Of a DNA stretch of 64,000 nt, positions 1 through 8,607 are shown in pieces. Both the position numbers and the translations under genes were made by a program. Every line of letters starts with the position of its first letter. Positions within the stretch are counted from its first letter, which is position 1. The notes below the pieces were generated by a model. It was not told the origin of the DNA. It was given only the letters and a program-made list of their open reading frames with translations, and made no database searches. Source of the stretch: Salinibacterium hongtaonis (GTDB lineage: Bacteria; Actinomycetota; Actinomycetes; Actinomycetales; Microbacteriaceae); the NCBI RefSeq assembly GCF_003065485.1, contig NZ_CP026951.1, forward strand, positions 2,542,001 to 2,606,000, written 5' to 3'.

Positions 1-453
1 GTTGAGCACGACGTCATCGGGCATGGGCACCCCGAGGAGCACTCCGAAGCCGATCACGAAGAGCGCGGTGAGGCCGACGGAAAGGCTGATCGTGACCTTC
101 CACGACTCCTTGGCCATCCACCGCAGCCACACCACGGTGAGGGCGAGGCACGAGAGCGTGAGGCCGACGATCTGGAAGGCAACGACGAAGGCGGCCATGA
201 GGGCGAAGCCGACGACGATTATCCACGTACGCTTGGACAATGGTTCGTATGCGGATGAGTCTTTCTCGGTGACCAGCGTGACGAGGGCAGCGATGCCCAT
301 CGCGCAGCTCACTAAGAACGGCCACATTCCAGCACCGGGTCTCGCCAGAGTTCCCATGGGCAGGCTCAGGCTGTAAACGACACAGGCGAGGGCCGCCAGG
401 ACTATGACAACGCTCGTGGTTCTAAACAAATGCTTCTGCAGTTGCACTCTCAC
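1..453 (-). CDS. tctB: TctB-family subunit of tripartite tricarboxylate transporter, C-terminus cut by window edge
   Basis: Partial gene: 151 codons are visible and the reading frame runs off the left edge. TctB is the small integral membrane subunit of TTT transporters, which import carboxylates with a large TctA permease and a periplasmic-type TctC binding protein. The visible part has a basic N-terminus, a first membrane segment at about residues 11-30, then the typical TctB turn (SLPMGTLARPGAGMWP), a second segment ending before a TEKDSSAYEP loop, and further segments near RTWIIVVGFALMA and VGLTALFVIGFGVLLGVP. The start is taken as GTG at 453, because GGAG lies six bases upstream; a second in-frame GTG lies two codons later. 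It diverges from the GntR regulator at 553. TctA and TctC should lie outside the window to the left. Confidence is good for the family; the substrate is unknown. Confidence 0.75.
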   Translation of the reverse strand, partial: MRVQLQKHLFRTTSVVIVLAALACVVYSLSLPMGTLARPGAGMWPFLVSCAMGIAALVTLVTEKDSSAYEPLSKRTWIIVVGFALMAAFVVAFQIVGLTLSCLALTVVWLRWMAKESWKVTISLSVGLTALFVIGFGVLLGVPMPDDVVLN

Positions 454-501
454 CCGGTACTCCGATCACCTCAATGTGCGGATGCAACACTAAGTACGAA
501 T

Positions 502-528
502 AATGCATTCGTCAATTCGAGATGCATT
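502..528. promoter_or_regulatory. Inverted repeat in the tctB/gntR divergent promoter, candidate GntR operator
   Basis: The sequence AATGCATTCG, a 6-base spacer and CGAGATGCATT form an inverted repeat with one extra base in the right arm. It lies in the 99-bp gap between the two divergent genes, just before the regulator start at 553. FCD-type GntR proteins often bind such sites in their own divergent promoter. Operator function is inferred. Confidence 0.45.
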
Positions 529-552
529 TCATTTCTTTGCTACATTCACCTT

Positions 553-1263
553 GTGACTCGACAAGGATCAGCGGAGACCCTCAGCAGCCGCATGTATGCC
601 GTCATTCGCGACGCCATCCTCATGGGGGAGGTCGAACCGGGGAGTCGGCTCCAGACCGCTGCGCTCGCCGAGAAGTACGACTCGAGCACCACCGTGGTGC
701 GCGAGGCGCTCACTCGGCTCTCGACCGAGCGCATCGTTCGCAACATTCCGCAGCGCGGGTTCTTCGTGCAGGAGCTCTCCATCGACGAGCTCGACGACCT
801 GGGCCGGGTGCGCATCCACAACGACACCTTTGGGCTCCGCCTCGCCGTTGAGCGCGGTGACCTGGAGTGGGAAAACCTGATCATCACGACGCACCACAGG
901 CTCTCCCGGGTACCCCGGCGCGACCCACAGCTGCCCGCTGTCACGCGCCTTGAGTGGACCGACGCCCACCGCGCATTCCACCTCGCCCTGCTCGCCGCCT
1001 GCCGCATCGACATCGTGCAGCAGGTCGCCGCCGTCGTCTTCGACTCGACCGAGCTCTATCGCCGCTGGGCAGCCCCCTCCTTCAAGCCCGCCCACCACGA
1101 CATCGACCGTGAGCACGAGCAGATCCTGCAGGCAGCCCTCGACCGCGATGTCGACCGCGCCGCCGAACTCCTTGCCTCTCACTACGGCCACTCGCACGCG
1201 ATCATGCTCAAGGCGGGCCTCGCCCTCCCCGAGCGCGCGGCACAGTCCTCACACGAGGCCTAA
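553..1263 (+). CDS. GntR-family transcriptional regulator, FCD (FadR-like) effector domain
   Basis: A 236-residue DNA-binding regulator. The N-terminal winged helix spans about residues 10-75 (MYAVIRDAILMGEVEPG, then AALAEKYDSSTTVVREALTRL and the wing RGFFV). The C-terminal FCD all-helical domain carries the expected D..H metal-ligand pattern (DAHRAFHLAL) and later histidines (REHEQIL, SHYGHS), consistent with metal-assisted binding of a carboxylate effector. The open frame extends upstream to 430, but those residues do not resemble the family; GTG at 553 gives a normal length. Its divergent position next to a tricarboxylate-transporter gene suggests it controls that transporter in response to the transported acid. 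The effector is unknown. Confidence 0.85.
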   Translation: MTRQGSAETLSSRMYAVIRDAILMGEVEPGSRLQTAALAEKYDSSTTVVREALTRLSTERIVRNIPQRGFFVQELSIDELDDLGRVRIHNDTFGLRLAVERGDLEWENLIITTHHRLSRVPRRDPQLPAVTRLEWTDAHRAFHLALLAACRIDIVQQVAAVVFDSTELYRRWAAPSFKPAHHDIDREHEQILQAALDRDVDRAAELLASHYGHSHAIMLKAGLALPERAAQSSHEA

Positions 1264-1366
1264 GAGCTCACGATCACAGGCTGAGCGCACCGCCGCCCCC
1301 GGCTAGACTTGACGGGCGCGGTTCGACCCCGCCGCGACATCCGCTTGCCAAGGGAGCACCCGCCTC

Positions 1367-3685
1367 GTGACCGACGTTTCTTCCCCCGCCCGCGCGCACG
1401 TCGCCGACACCGTTGAGAACGCAATCGCGACTCCCGACAAAGAGCAGCCGTATGAGGCGCTCGGGCTCAAGGCCGATGAGTACGCGAAGATTCGCGAGAT
1501 TCTGGGGCGCCGCCCCACGTCGGGCGAGCTTGCCATGTATTCGGTTATGTGGAGCGAGCACTGCTCCTACAAGTCATCCAAGAAGTACCTGCGCCAGTTC
1601 GGCCAGAAGGTCTCAGAAGAGATGACCAAAAACCTCATGGTCGGCATGGGCGAAAACGCCGGGGTTGTGGATGTCGGCGAGGGCTGGGCCGTCACCTTCA
1701 AGATCGAATCGCACAACCACCCCAGCTACATCGAGCCGTTCCAGGGCGCCGCGACCGGCGTCGGCGGAATCGTGCGCGACATCATTTCGATGGGCGCTCG
1801 CCCCGTCGCCATCATGGACGCCCTCCGTTTCGGCAAGATCGACGACCCCGACACGGCCCGCGTCGTTCACGGCGTCGTCAGCGGCATCAGCTTCTACGGC
1901 AACTGCCTCGGCCTGCCCAACATCGGCGGAGAGACGTGGTTTGACTCCGTCTACCAGGCCAACCCGCTCGTCAACGCTCTCGCGGTCGGCGTGCTTCGTC
2001 ACGAAGACCTGCACCTGGCCAACGCCCGCGGCGCTGGCAACAAGGTCGTACTCTTCGGTGCCCGCACGGGCGGCGACGGCATCGGCGGCGCCAGCATCCT
2101 CGCCTCCGACTCCTTCAGCGAAGGCGGCCCCACCAAGCGCCCCGCCGTTCAGGTCGGCGACCCCTTCGCCGAGAAGGTGCTCATCGAGTGCTGCCTCGAA
2201 CTGTTCCAGAAGGAGCTCGTCGAGGGCATCCAGGATCTCGGCGCTGCCGGCATCTCATGCGCAACGTCTGAGCTTGCCTCCAACGGCGACGGCGGCATGA
2301 TCATCCAGCTCGAGAACGTGCTGCTGCGCGACCCCACGCTCACGGCCGAGGAGATCCTGATGTCCGAGAGCCAGGAGCGCATGATGGCCGTCGTGCACCC
2401 CGACAAGCTCGAGGCGTTTCTCGAGGTCGTCGGCAAGTGGGATGTCGAGACCTCGGTTCTCGGAGAGGTGACCGACAGCGGCCGCCTCATCATCACGCAC
2501 TTCGGCGAAGAAATCGTCAACGTCGACCCGCTCACGGTGGCCGTCGACGGCCCCGTTTATGACCGCCCGGTCGCCTATCCCACGTGGATCGATGCGCTCC
2601 AGGCCGACACCACCGCCCGCCTGCCCCGCGCAACCAGCGCCGCGCAACTGCGCGACCAGGCGCTCACGCTGCTCGGCAGCCCGAACCTCTCCTCCAAGGA
2701 GTGGATCACCAATCAGTACGACCGTTATGTCGGCGGCAACACGGCCCTGTCGTTCCCCGATGACGGTGGAATGGTGCGCATCGACGAGGAGAGCGGGCTC
2801 GGATTCGCCGTCGCGACCGACGCTAACGGCCGCTACTGCCAGCTCGACCCGTCGCAGGGCGCCAAGCTCGCCCTCGCCGAGGCGTACCGCAACGTGGCCG
2901 CCACGGGCGCCAAGCCCGTCGCCGTCAGCGACTGCCTCAACTTTGGTTCGCCCGAGAACCCCGAGGTCATGTGGCAGTTCGCGCAGACGGTGGAGGGGCT
3001 TTCGGATGCCTGCCTCGAGCTGGGCATTCCGGTCACCGGCGGCAACGTGTCGTTCTACAACCAGACCGGCGACGTGCCGATCCACCCGACCCCCGTCGTC
3101 GCCGTGCTCGGCGTGATCGACGACGTCGCCCGCCGCATCCCCTCCGGCTGGCAGGACGAGGGAAACAACATCTACCTGCTCGGCACAACTCGCGATGAGC
3201 TTGATGGCTCGGCGTGGGCTGGAGTCATCCACGACCACCTTGGCGGCGTGCCGCCCCAGGTCGACCTCGACGTCGAGAAGCAGCTGGCGTGGCTGCTTCA
3301 CGCTGGCGGCCAGGGCAGCCTGCTGTCCTCCGCCCACGACCTCTCCGACGGCGGCCTCTTTCAGGCCCTCGCCGAATCGGTCATGCGCTTCGGCGTCGGC
3401 GCCCGCGTGTGGACCACCGGCATCGAGCAGCGTGACGGAGTCGACACGACATCCGCCCTCTTCTCTGAGTCAACCGGACGCGTCATCGTGAGCGTGCCGC
3501 GCGAAGACGATGTTCGCTTCGTGGGCCTGTGCGAGGGTCGCGGCTACCCCGTCCTGCGCATCGGCGTCACCGACAACAGCGGCGAGCTGGAGATTCAGGA
3601 TCAGTTCACGGTGACGATCGATGAGCTTCGCGGCGTGCACACCGCCACAATGCAGCAGCACTTCGGCCCCGTGGTCGGAGCCTAG
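1367..3685 (+). CDS. purL: Phosphoribosylformylglycinamidine synthase subunit PurL
   Basis: A 772-residue enzyme of purine synthesis that converts FGAR plus ammonia (from PurQ) and ATP to FGAM. Its length fits the small, three-subunit type of PurL. Landmarks: the N-terminal [22 protein letters not shown] stretch typical of the family, the metal/ATP motif [34 protein letters not shown], and the second-half motifs [17 protein letters not shown] and [13 protein letters not shown]. The GTG start at 1367 follows AGGGAG about a dozen bases upstream. A plausible -10 box TAGACT lies at 1304-1309, so the mRNA would have a leader of some 50 nt. PurQ and PurS are not adjacent in this window. The gene converges on the EamA gene with only 19 bp between them. 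Confidence 0.97.
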   Translation: MTDVSSPARAHVADTVENAIATPDKEQPYEALGLKADEYAKIREILGRRPTSGELAMYSVMWSEHCSYKSSKKYLRQFGQKVSEEMTKNLMVGMGENAGVVDVGEGWAVTFKIESHNHPSYIEPFQGAATGVGGIVRDIISMGARPVAIMDALRFGKIDDPDTARVVHGVVSGISFYGNCLGLPNIGGETWFDSVYQANPLVNALAVGVLRHEDLHLANARGAGNKVVLFGARTGGDGIGGASILASDSFSEGGPTKRPAVQVGDPFAEKVLIECCLELFQKELVEGIQDLGAAGISCATSELASNGDGGMIIQLENVLLRDPTLTAEEILMSESQERMMAVVHPDKLEAFLEVVGKWDVETSVLGEVTDSGRLIITHFGEEIVNVDPLTVAVDGPVYDRPVAYPTWIDALQADTTARLPRATSAAQLRDQALTLLGSPNLSSKEWITNQYDRYVGGNTALSFPDDGGMVRIDEESGLGFAVATDANGRYCQLDPSQGAKLALAEAYRNVAATGAKPVAVSDCLNFGSPENPEVMWQFAQTVEGLSDACLELGIPVTGGNVSFYNQTGDVPIHPTPVVAVLGVIDDVARRIPSGWQDEGNNIYLLGTTRDELDGSAWAGVIHDHLGGVPPQVDLDVEKQLAWLLHAGGQGSLLSSAHDLSDGGLFQALAESVMRFGVGARVWTTGIEQRDGVDTTSALFSESTGRVIVSVPREDDVRFVGLCEGRGYPVLRIGVTDNSGELEIQDQFTVTIDELRGVHTATMQQHFGPVVGA

Positions 3686-3704
3686 GCAACACGCGCACGC
3701 CTCA

Positions 3705-4661
3705 TCACGGCCCCTCGGCCCGCTGCCCTTCGGCGGCGGTTTCGAGGGGCTTTGTGCGAGCGCGACGCACCCGCAGTTGCCCCTGTGTGACCAGAATGCC
3801 GGCGAGCACGATCACAGCGCCGAGGGGTTCGTGCCACGAGAGGCGTTCGTGCAGCACGATCACGCCGAGCAGCACGCCGACGACAGGGATCAGATAGGTG
3901 ACGGTCGATGACATCGTCGGCCCCCAGGCCCTGATGATGCCGATGTTCCAGATGTAGGCGAGACCCGTGCCGAGGCCGCCCAGCAGCAACAGGCTGCTCA
4001 CGACCCAGAAGTCGAGTTGCACCTCGCCGACCGCGAGCAGGGGGGTGAGCACCAGCATGATGGCCGCCGCCATTCCGATGTTCATGAACGCCACCGTGAT
4101 GCCCGAAATCTCACGATGGCTGATGAACCGCCGGATGTATCCGATCGCCACCCCATAGGAGATTGCGGCAAGGAGGCAGGCGAGTTGCCCCTGGACATCG
4201 CCCGTGAGCGCGCCGATGTTCCACGGGGCGATGATCACGATCACTCCCACGATGCCGAGCAGCACCCCCACGATGCGTCGCCCCGTGAGTTTCTCGACCT
4301 TGTAGACGAGGGCCGCCAGTACCGCGGTGGCGATCGGGGTGAACGAGTTGTAGATCGAGGCAATGCTCGACGAAACGTGCTGCTCCGCCCAGGCGAACGC
4401 CAGGTGCGGGATGACGCAGTTGGTCACGGCAATCACCACAAAGTGAGCCCACACCACAGGCTCACGGGGCAAGCGCTGCCGCGCAACGATCATGACGATG
4501 CCGAGCACGAGCGCCCCGAGGATGGCGCGAGACCACGCGATCTGCCCAAAGCTCACGCCCGTGAGGGCGACCTTCATAAAGAGAAAGCTCGAACCCCAGA
4601 TCAGGGCGAGCAGCACGAACTGAACCGCGGTCGCGGACATCCGCGTACTCTGTTGCATCAC
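3705..4661 (-). CDS. EamA/DMT-family transporter (RhaT-like)
   Basis: A 318-residue integral membrane protein with ten predicted membrane segments arranged as two EamA repeats, roughly residues 10-140 and 160-295. The first repeat shows the family signature ALIWGSSFLFMKVAL and the ends of both repeats are glycine-rich (LLGIVGVIVIIAPW, VIVLAGILVTQGQ). Members of this family usually export amino acids or small metabolites. The substrate cannot be read from the sequence. Start: GTG at 4661 or the adjacent ATG at 4658. A TAGAGT box lies six bases before the GTG, which favours a leaderless start there. It lies upstream of purL's 3' end in opposite orientation and downstream of the chorismate mutase on the same strand. 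Confidence 0.88.
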   Translation of the reverse strand: MMQQSTRMSATAVQFVLLALIWGSSFLFMKVALTGVSFGQIAWSRAILGALVLGIVMIVARQRLPREPVVWAHFVVIAVTNCVIPHLAFAWAEQHVSSSIASIYNSFTPIATAVLAALVYKVEKLTGRRIVGVLLGIVGVIVIIAPWNIGALTGDVQGQLACLLAAISYGVAIGYIRRFISHREISGITVAFMNIGMAAAIMLVLTPLLAVGEVQLDFWVVSSLLLLGGLGTGLAYIWNIGIIRAWGPTMSSTVTYLIPVVGVLLGVIVLHERLSWHEPLGAVIVLAGILVTQGQLRVRRARTKPLETAAEGQRAEGP

Positions 4662-4667
4662 CAGCCG

Positions 4668-4673
4668 ACTCTA
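4668..4673 (-). promoter_or_regulatory. -10 box (TAGAGT) placing the EamA transcript start at its start codon
   Basis: TAGAGT followed by six bases and GTG. This TAnnnT-N6/7-start arrangement is the usual sign of leaderless transcripts in actinobacteria and recurs before several genes in this window. Confidence 0.45.
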
Positions 4674-4707
4674 GGCCCGACCGGCGACATCACCAGGGCA
4701 TTTCGAG

Positions 4708-5040
4708 CTATGCGTCCTCTGCGTCGTCGGACGGGTCGGCAACAATTTCGTCGTCGCCATTGCGGATGCGCTCGTGGTGGTGAATGACCTCGGCGACGAT
4801 AAAGTTCAAGAATTTTTCGGCGAACTCCGGGTCGAGGTTCGACTCAACAGCGAGCTCACGCAGGCGCTCGATCTGCACCTGTTCGCGGGCGGGATCCGAC
4901 GAGGGCAATCCGTTGGCTGCCTTGAGGCGACCAACATGCTGCGTGAACTTGAACCGCTCCGCAAGCATGTGGATGATCGCAGCATCGACGTTGTCGATGC
5001 TCTGCCGCAGCGAGAGGAGTTCCGGGTTCACATCGTTCAC
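4708..5040 (-). CDS. Chorismate mutase, AroQ class
   Basis: A 110-residue all-helical enzyme that converts chorismate to prephenate for phenylalanine and tyrosine synthesis. It matches the CM type II fold: a first helix LRQSIDNVDAAIIHMLAERF with the conserved helix-1 residues, then the TQHVGRLKA segment that carries active-site Arg/Lys, the loop around SSDPAREQVQIERLREL, and a last helix FLNFIVAEVIHHHERI. No signal peptide or fused prephenate dehydratase is present, so this is a free cytoplasmic mutase. The acidic tail (about residues 95-110) is dispensable-looking. GTG start at 5040 lies six bases after a TAGAGT box. Confidence 0.93.
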   Translation of the reverse strand: MNDVNPELLSLRQSIDNVDAAIIHMLAERFKFTQHVGRLKAANGLPSSDPAREQVQIERLRELAVESNLDPEFAEKFLNFIVAEVIHHHERIRNGDDEIVADPSDDAEDA

Positions 5041-5046
5041 GAGACA

Positions 5047-5052
5047 ACTCTA
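5047..5052 (-). promoter_or_regulatory. -10 box (TAGAGT) for a leaderless chorismate mutase transcript
   Basis: TAGAGT, six bases (TGTCTC), then the GTG start of the mutase. No Shine-Dalgarno sequence fits in this gap, which supports leaderless initiation. Confidence 0.5.
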
Positions 5053-5177
5053 TTCGTTGACGACGGCGAGACATTCCAGTCTTCGAGTAGCGCAGTGTGT
5101 CGATCCAGCGACACCAAGCGCACGTGAAGTTCGGTCTGGCGCAGTGCTCCCAATAGGTATTGCCGGCGTCCGGGTGA

Positions 5178-6359
5178 CTAGCGGCACTTCAGCGCATTGG
5201 CGAGACTCTGCGAAGCTTTGGCCGCGGCATCCGTGAGGGCGTCGATCCAGGCCGTGAGCTGGTCGGGCGTGGCTTGGCGGGGCAGCTGTCGGAGTCGAAG
5301 CACGAACTGGATATCCCTATCGTGCATGACGGGAGCGACAATCGATGTGATGTCATAGCGCTCCCCATCGACAAGGTCGCGGTGCTCGTAGTAGCGGTTC
5401 GCCGATCGGATGACCTCACGGATCTCGGCCAGACGCACGGGGGTCAGATCCCCTCCCGAATAGTCACGAAGAGCATCGACCAGGGCCACATCAGGGTATT
5501 CCCCCGCGAACGACATGGACCAACCGCGCTCGCGCGCGAGGGCCAGCCGTCGGCGGTAGCGCTCCATCACACCCTCGTCCTCGAGTGCAGGCGCTCGACC
5601 GAGCCAACGCTCGGCCGCCTCCGGAGTGTCGAGAGCGGCATACATCTCCCCCAGGGGAGGTATGTAGGGGATTCGACTGCCGAGGTTTCCCTGCGCGGTC
5701 ACGCCGTCTGCGAGGGCAGTCGACACTACCGTGAGATCGGAACCCACCAGGGTGAGGGCACTGCACTCCGCTCCGACCGCATCCGCGACGTCCTGCATGT
5801 CGGCCCGGAAAGATTCGGCGAGGTGCACGCTTTCGATCATCTCACCCGGCGAGTGGTCATCGACGGAGGCGATCGAGAACTTGCCGTAGCCCCCCTGAAA
5901 GAAGAGCAGCGGCGAAACCGGCCTGTGCACGTCGAGCGACTGAACGGCCCCCAACACGACGTAGTGATCGCCGGCCTCCAGCACGGAATCGAAGGTGCAG
6001 TGAATGGATGCCACGGTGCCCTCGAGCACGGGGGCACCAGTATCGGCGAGCGACCAAGCCACCCCATCGAAGGATGCGCCCGAACGCGCAAACCTGCGGG
6101 CCAGGATCTCCTGGTCGGCGGCAAGCACGTTGACGCAGAAGGAGGTCGCAGTGCGCAGCGCCGCAAAACTCCTGGATGCAGCGGTCGGCATGAAGCTCAC
6201 CAGCATAGGGTCGAGTGACACCGAGCTGAAGGAACCCACGGTCATGCCCATCGCCGTGCCGTCCGACGTCATCGCCGTGATCACGACCACACCGGTCGGG
6301 TAGTGGCCCAGCACCTGGCGGAACCGTGCAGGGTCGATCACGTGGTCATCTCGGTCCAT
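5178..6359 (-). CDS. Flavin reductase fused to an IclR-like effector-binding domain
   Basis: A 393-residue fusion. Residues 1-165 are a flavin reductase domain of the HpaC/HsaB type (DPARFRQVLGHYPTGVVVIT, GMTVGSFSSVSLDPMLVSF, FCVNVLAADQ, GDHYVVLGAV), which uses NAD(P)H to make reduced flavin for a partner monooxygenase. Residues from about 185 on resemble an IclR C-terminal ligand domain: CSALTLVGSDLTVVS, then RIPYIPPLGEMYAAL at the GKALLA position, RRRLALARERGWSMSF, and ITSIVAPVMHDRDIQFVL. No helix-turn-helix is present, so this part is probably a ligand sensor rather than a DNA binder. The Acinetobacter p-hydroxyphenylacetate hydroxylase reductase C1 is a known analogue, with a regulator-like C-terminal domain that senses substrate. 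Last gene of the meta-cleavage operon. ATG 6359 is chosen over an upstream in-frame TTG at 6371. Confidence 0.82.
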   Translation of the reverse strand: MDRDDHVIDPARFRQVLGHYPTGVVVITAMTSDGTAMGMTVGSFSSVSLDPMLVSFMPTAASRSFAALRTATSFCVNVLAADQEILARRFARSGASFDGVAWSLADTGAPVLEGTVASIHCTFDSVLEAGDHYVVLGAVQSLDVHRPVSPLLFFQGGYGKFSIASVDDHSPGEMIESVHLAESFRADMQDVADAVGAECSALTLVGSDLTVVSTALADGVTAQGNLGSRIPYIPPLGEMYAALDTPEAAERWLGRAPALEDEGVMERYRRRLALARERGWSMSFAGEYPDVALVDALRDYSGGDLTPVRLAEIREVIRSANRYYEHRDLVDGERYDITSIVAPVMHDRDIQFVLRLRQLPRQATPDQLTAWIDALTDAAAKASQSLANALKCR

Positions 6360-6391
6360 GGACTCATCCAATCGCTCTCGGGGGGAGTTGC

Positions 6392-7366
6392 TCAGCCTGC
6401 GACGATGTCGGCAAGCTGCGGTCGGCGGGTCGACACCCCGGCCTCGTGTGCCGTCGCCCCGCGAACCTGGCCCGTCGAGAAGAACTCGGCCAGCACCTGC
6501 CCGAAGAGCTCCGGACGGTCGGTCTGGCCCTGGTGACCACAGTCCTCCGGGTAGAAGAACTGCACGTTGGGCATGGCGTCCTCCTGGAGGTAGGCGTTCT
6601 CGACCGGGCCGAGCACGTCATCCATGCCGTAGAGGTAGATGGCGGGGATACTGAGCGCCTCGATCCTGCCCTTCAGCATCAGCTGCTCACGAACCTCGGG
6701 GATGCCAAATGCCTGGCGGTTGAACTTCGAGGCAGCCGCGTAGCTCTCAGCCTGCTTCTCCGCCGCCGCCGCACGCATGCGCACCACACCGTCGGTGACA
6801 CCCTCGGGTCTGTGCGCGATGGTTCGCAGCATGTCGCGCATGCCGTCGACCGTGCCATCCCACCGAGGGAACGGCACGCCCTCCGTGATGAGGGAACGAT
6901 CGATGCCGAGTGCGAGGTTGAGACCAGAGGACGCGATGAGTGCCAGACGGATGATCCGCTCCGGCAGCTCCACCGCGAGGTAGGCGGCGAGTTGCGCCCC
7001 CTGCGAATTGCCCCCGATCGCGAAGCGGTCAAGCCCGATCGCATCGACGAAGTCGCGCGTGAACTCAATCCAGCTCAGGTGACCGCGCACGGGGTGGTGC
7101 TCCTCCCGCGTGTCGGCCCGCCCGAAGCCAGGTCGGTCGGGCGCCACCACGTAGAGCCCCTCCTCGACAAGCCGCGGCATGATCTTCCACCAGCCAGCGA
7201 GCCCCGAGGCGCCGTGGAGTCCACCGTGCAGGAGCACCACCGCGGGGTTGACGGGGTCACCCGCCTCGTAGAAGTGGGCGACCGCACCGCTCGGGAGTGT
7301 CACCTCCCGAGCGCGGATGCCGTCCGCCTGCATGGCCGCGCCAGCAGCATTCGTCTCGCCGGTCAT
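6392..7366 (-). CDS. Alpha/beta hydrolase, meta-cleavage-product hydrolase-like
   Basis: A 324-residue alpha/beta-hydrolase. The nucleophile elbow is GGNSQG (Ser about 121), the acid is in YGMDDVLG and the base in DCGHQGQ. The oxyanion region HGGLHGASG and the cap arrangement resemble C-C bond hydrolases such as HsaD, BphD and DmpD, which split the ring-fission product of an extradiol dioxygenase into an acid and a hydroxydienoate. The ATG at 7366 is two bases after the stop of the monooxygenase gene, and this tight spacing decides the start; the frame is open further upstream but overlaps that gene. The operon position between monooxygenase and reductase supports a ring-degradation role. A more classical hydrolase of the same family lies at 10755, so this one may act on a different intermediate or as an esterase. 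Confidence 0.8.
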   Translation of the reverse strand: MTGETNAAGAAMQADGIRAREVTLPSGAVAHFYEAGDPVNPAVVLLHGGLHGASGLAGWWKIMPRLVEEGLYVVAPDRPGFGRADTREEHHPVRGHLSWIEFTRDFVDAIGLDRFAIGGNSQGAQLAAYLAVELPERIIRLALIASSGLNLALGIDRSLITEGVPFPRWDGTVDGMRDMLRTIAHRPEGVTDGVVRMRAAAAEKQAESYAAASKFNRQAFGIPEVREQLMLKGRIEALSIPAIYLYGMDDVLGPVENAYLQEDAMPNVQFFYPEDCGHQGQTDRPELFGQVLAEFFSTGQVRGATAHEAGVSTRRPQLADIVAG

Positions 7367-7368
7367 AG

Positions 7369-8598
7369 TCAGGCCCGCGCTCCCGGGGGAAGCTCGTGCC
7401 CGAAGAGCGTCATGGCCGCATGCTGGTACACGGGCTCCGCCACGTTGGACGCGTGGTTCATGGCCGCGTGCAGGTCGCGCCACCGCTGCTGCAGCGGCTG
7501 ATCGAGGTGCAGGGCGGCACCGCCACCGTGCATGAACAGACGGTCCGCAGCATCCACAGCCCTGCGAGAAGCACGCACCTGGTTGCGTCGCACCTCGAAA
7601 CGCATCTCGAGGGAGACCAGCTTGCCCGCGCTCGTGATGTCGTAGAGACGGTCGATATCGGCGAGCACGTGCGTGACGCTTGCCTCGATATCCGCGATCG
7701 ACTCACCGAGGGTCGCGAGCTTGAACGGGTCGAGCGAGGCCTTGCCGCTGCGGTTCTCACGGTTGCGGGTCCACGCGATGTACTCGGCTACGAGGCTCTG
7801 AGCAATTCCGAGGGTGCCCGCCGTGATCGCACCGGAGAAGACGCTCGCGCGCGGCAGAGCGTAAAGCGGGTTGTCGAGGCCGCGGAGCTTGCCCGCCGTG
7901 CCCGCCAGGATGTCGTCCTGAGCGATGACCCGGTAGTCAGGCACAAACACGTCACGCACCACGAGGTCCTTACTGCCGGTGCCACGCAGCCCCATGACCT
8001 GCCACGAGTCCTGAAGGATTTCGTAGTCCTTGCGGGGCAGCACAAAGTGACGCACATCGCTGCGGATCGGGCTGCCGTCGGGGTTGCCAACGAAACCGCC
8101 GATCATGACCCACTGGCAGTGGTCTGTGCCCGACGAGAACCTCCAGTGACCAGTGAACCGGAATCCGCCCTCGACAGGGATGCCGACACCCATCGGCGCG
8201 TAGGGCGAGGCGACCCAAACGTCGGGGTCCTCTCCCCACAGTTCCTCCTGCACCCGCGGGTCGGCGAGGGCCAGCTCGTGCGGGTGTACCCCCACGACGC
8301 CCGCGACCCAGCCGACCGACGGAGCCTGCGCGCCGATCGACATGACAGCCTTCATGAAGTCGTTCAGGTGCGCCTCATAGCCGCCGTATTTGGCGGGCTG
8401 AAGCATGCGTGCGAGCCCAGATTCCTTGATGGCGTCTGCCGCGGGCTGCGTAACACGGCCGAGTTCGTTGGATTCCGGCTCCTGCGATGCCCAGAACTCG
8501 GCGAGCGACTCGATGCGTTCGCGGACCTTCAGGCCCGCGAGTGGGTCACCGTGGAGCGACTGCGCGAACGACGGCGTGGTGGTAGTTGCACTGGTCAT
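7369..8598 (-). CDS. Flavin-dependent aromatic monooxygenase, HsaA/HpaH-C2-like (acyl-CoA dehydrogenase fold)
   Basis: A 409-residue protein with the acyl-CoA dehydrogenase fold but the features of group D two-component monooxygenases, which take reduced flavin from a separate reductase and hydroxylate a phenol ortho to its OH. Visible landmarks are VGWVAGVVGVHPHELAL, the beta-domain run GGFRFTGHWRFSSGTDHCQWVM, GLRGTGSKDLVV, and the C-terminal LHLDQPLQQRWRDLHAAMNHAS, where RDxHA is typical of HsaA-type enzymes. The closest named families are HsaA (3-HSA hydroxylase) and the C2 oxygenase of p-hydroxyphenylacetate hydroxylase. AGGAACAG precedes the ATG. It is ten bases downstream of the ring-cleavage dioxygenase gene and shares an operon with a flavin reductase, the expected partner. 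The true substrate is not known. Confidence 0.87.
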   Translation of the reverse strand: MTSATTTTPSFAQSLHGDPLAGLKVRERIESLAEFWASQEPESNELGRVTQPAADAIKESGLARMLQPAKYGGYEAHLNDFMKAVMSIGAQAPSVGWVAGVVGVHPHELALADPRVQEELWGEDPDVWVASPYAPMGVGIPVEGGFRFTGHWRFSSGTDHCQWVMIGGFVGNPDGSPIRSDVRHFVLPRKDYEILQDSWQVMGLRGTGSKDLVVRDVFVPDYRVIAQDDILAGTAGKLRGLDNPLYALPRASVFSGAITAGTLGIAQSLVAEYIAWTRNRENRSGKASLDPFKLATLGESIADIEASVTHVLADIDRLYDITSAGKLVSLEMRFEVRRNQVRASRRAVDAADRLFMHGGGAALHLDQPLQQRWRDLHAAMNHASNVAEPVYQHAAMTLFGHELPPGARA

Positions 8599-8607
8599 TT
8601 GCTGTTC

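Noticed and set aside
1318-1341. tRNA-like T-arm (GGTTCGACCCC) before purL
   Set aside because: There is no matching anticodon or acceptor arm around it. It is part of the purL leader, downstream of the -10 box.
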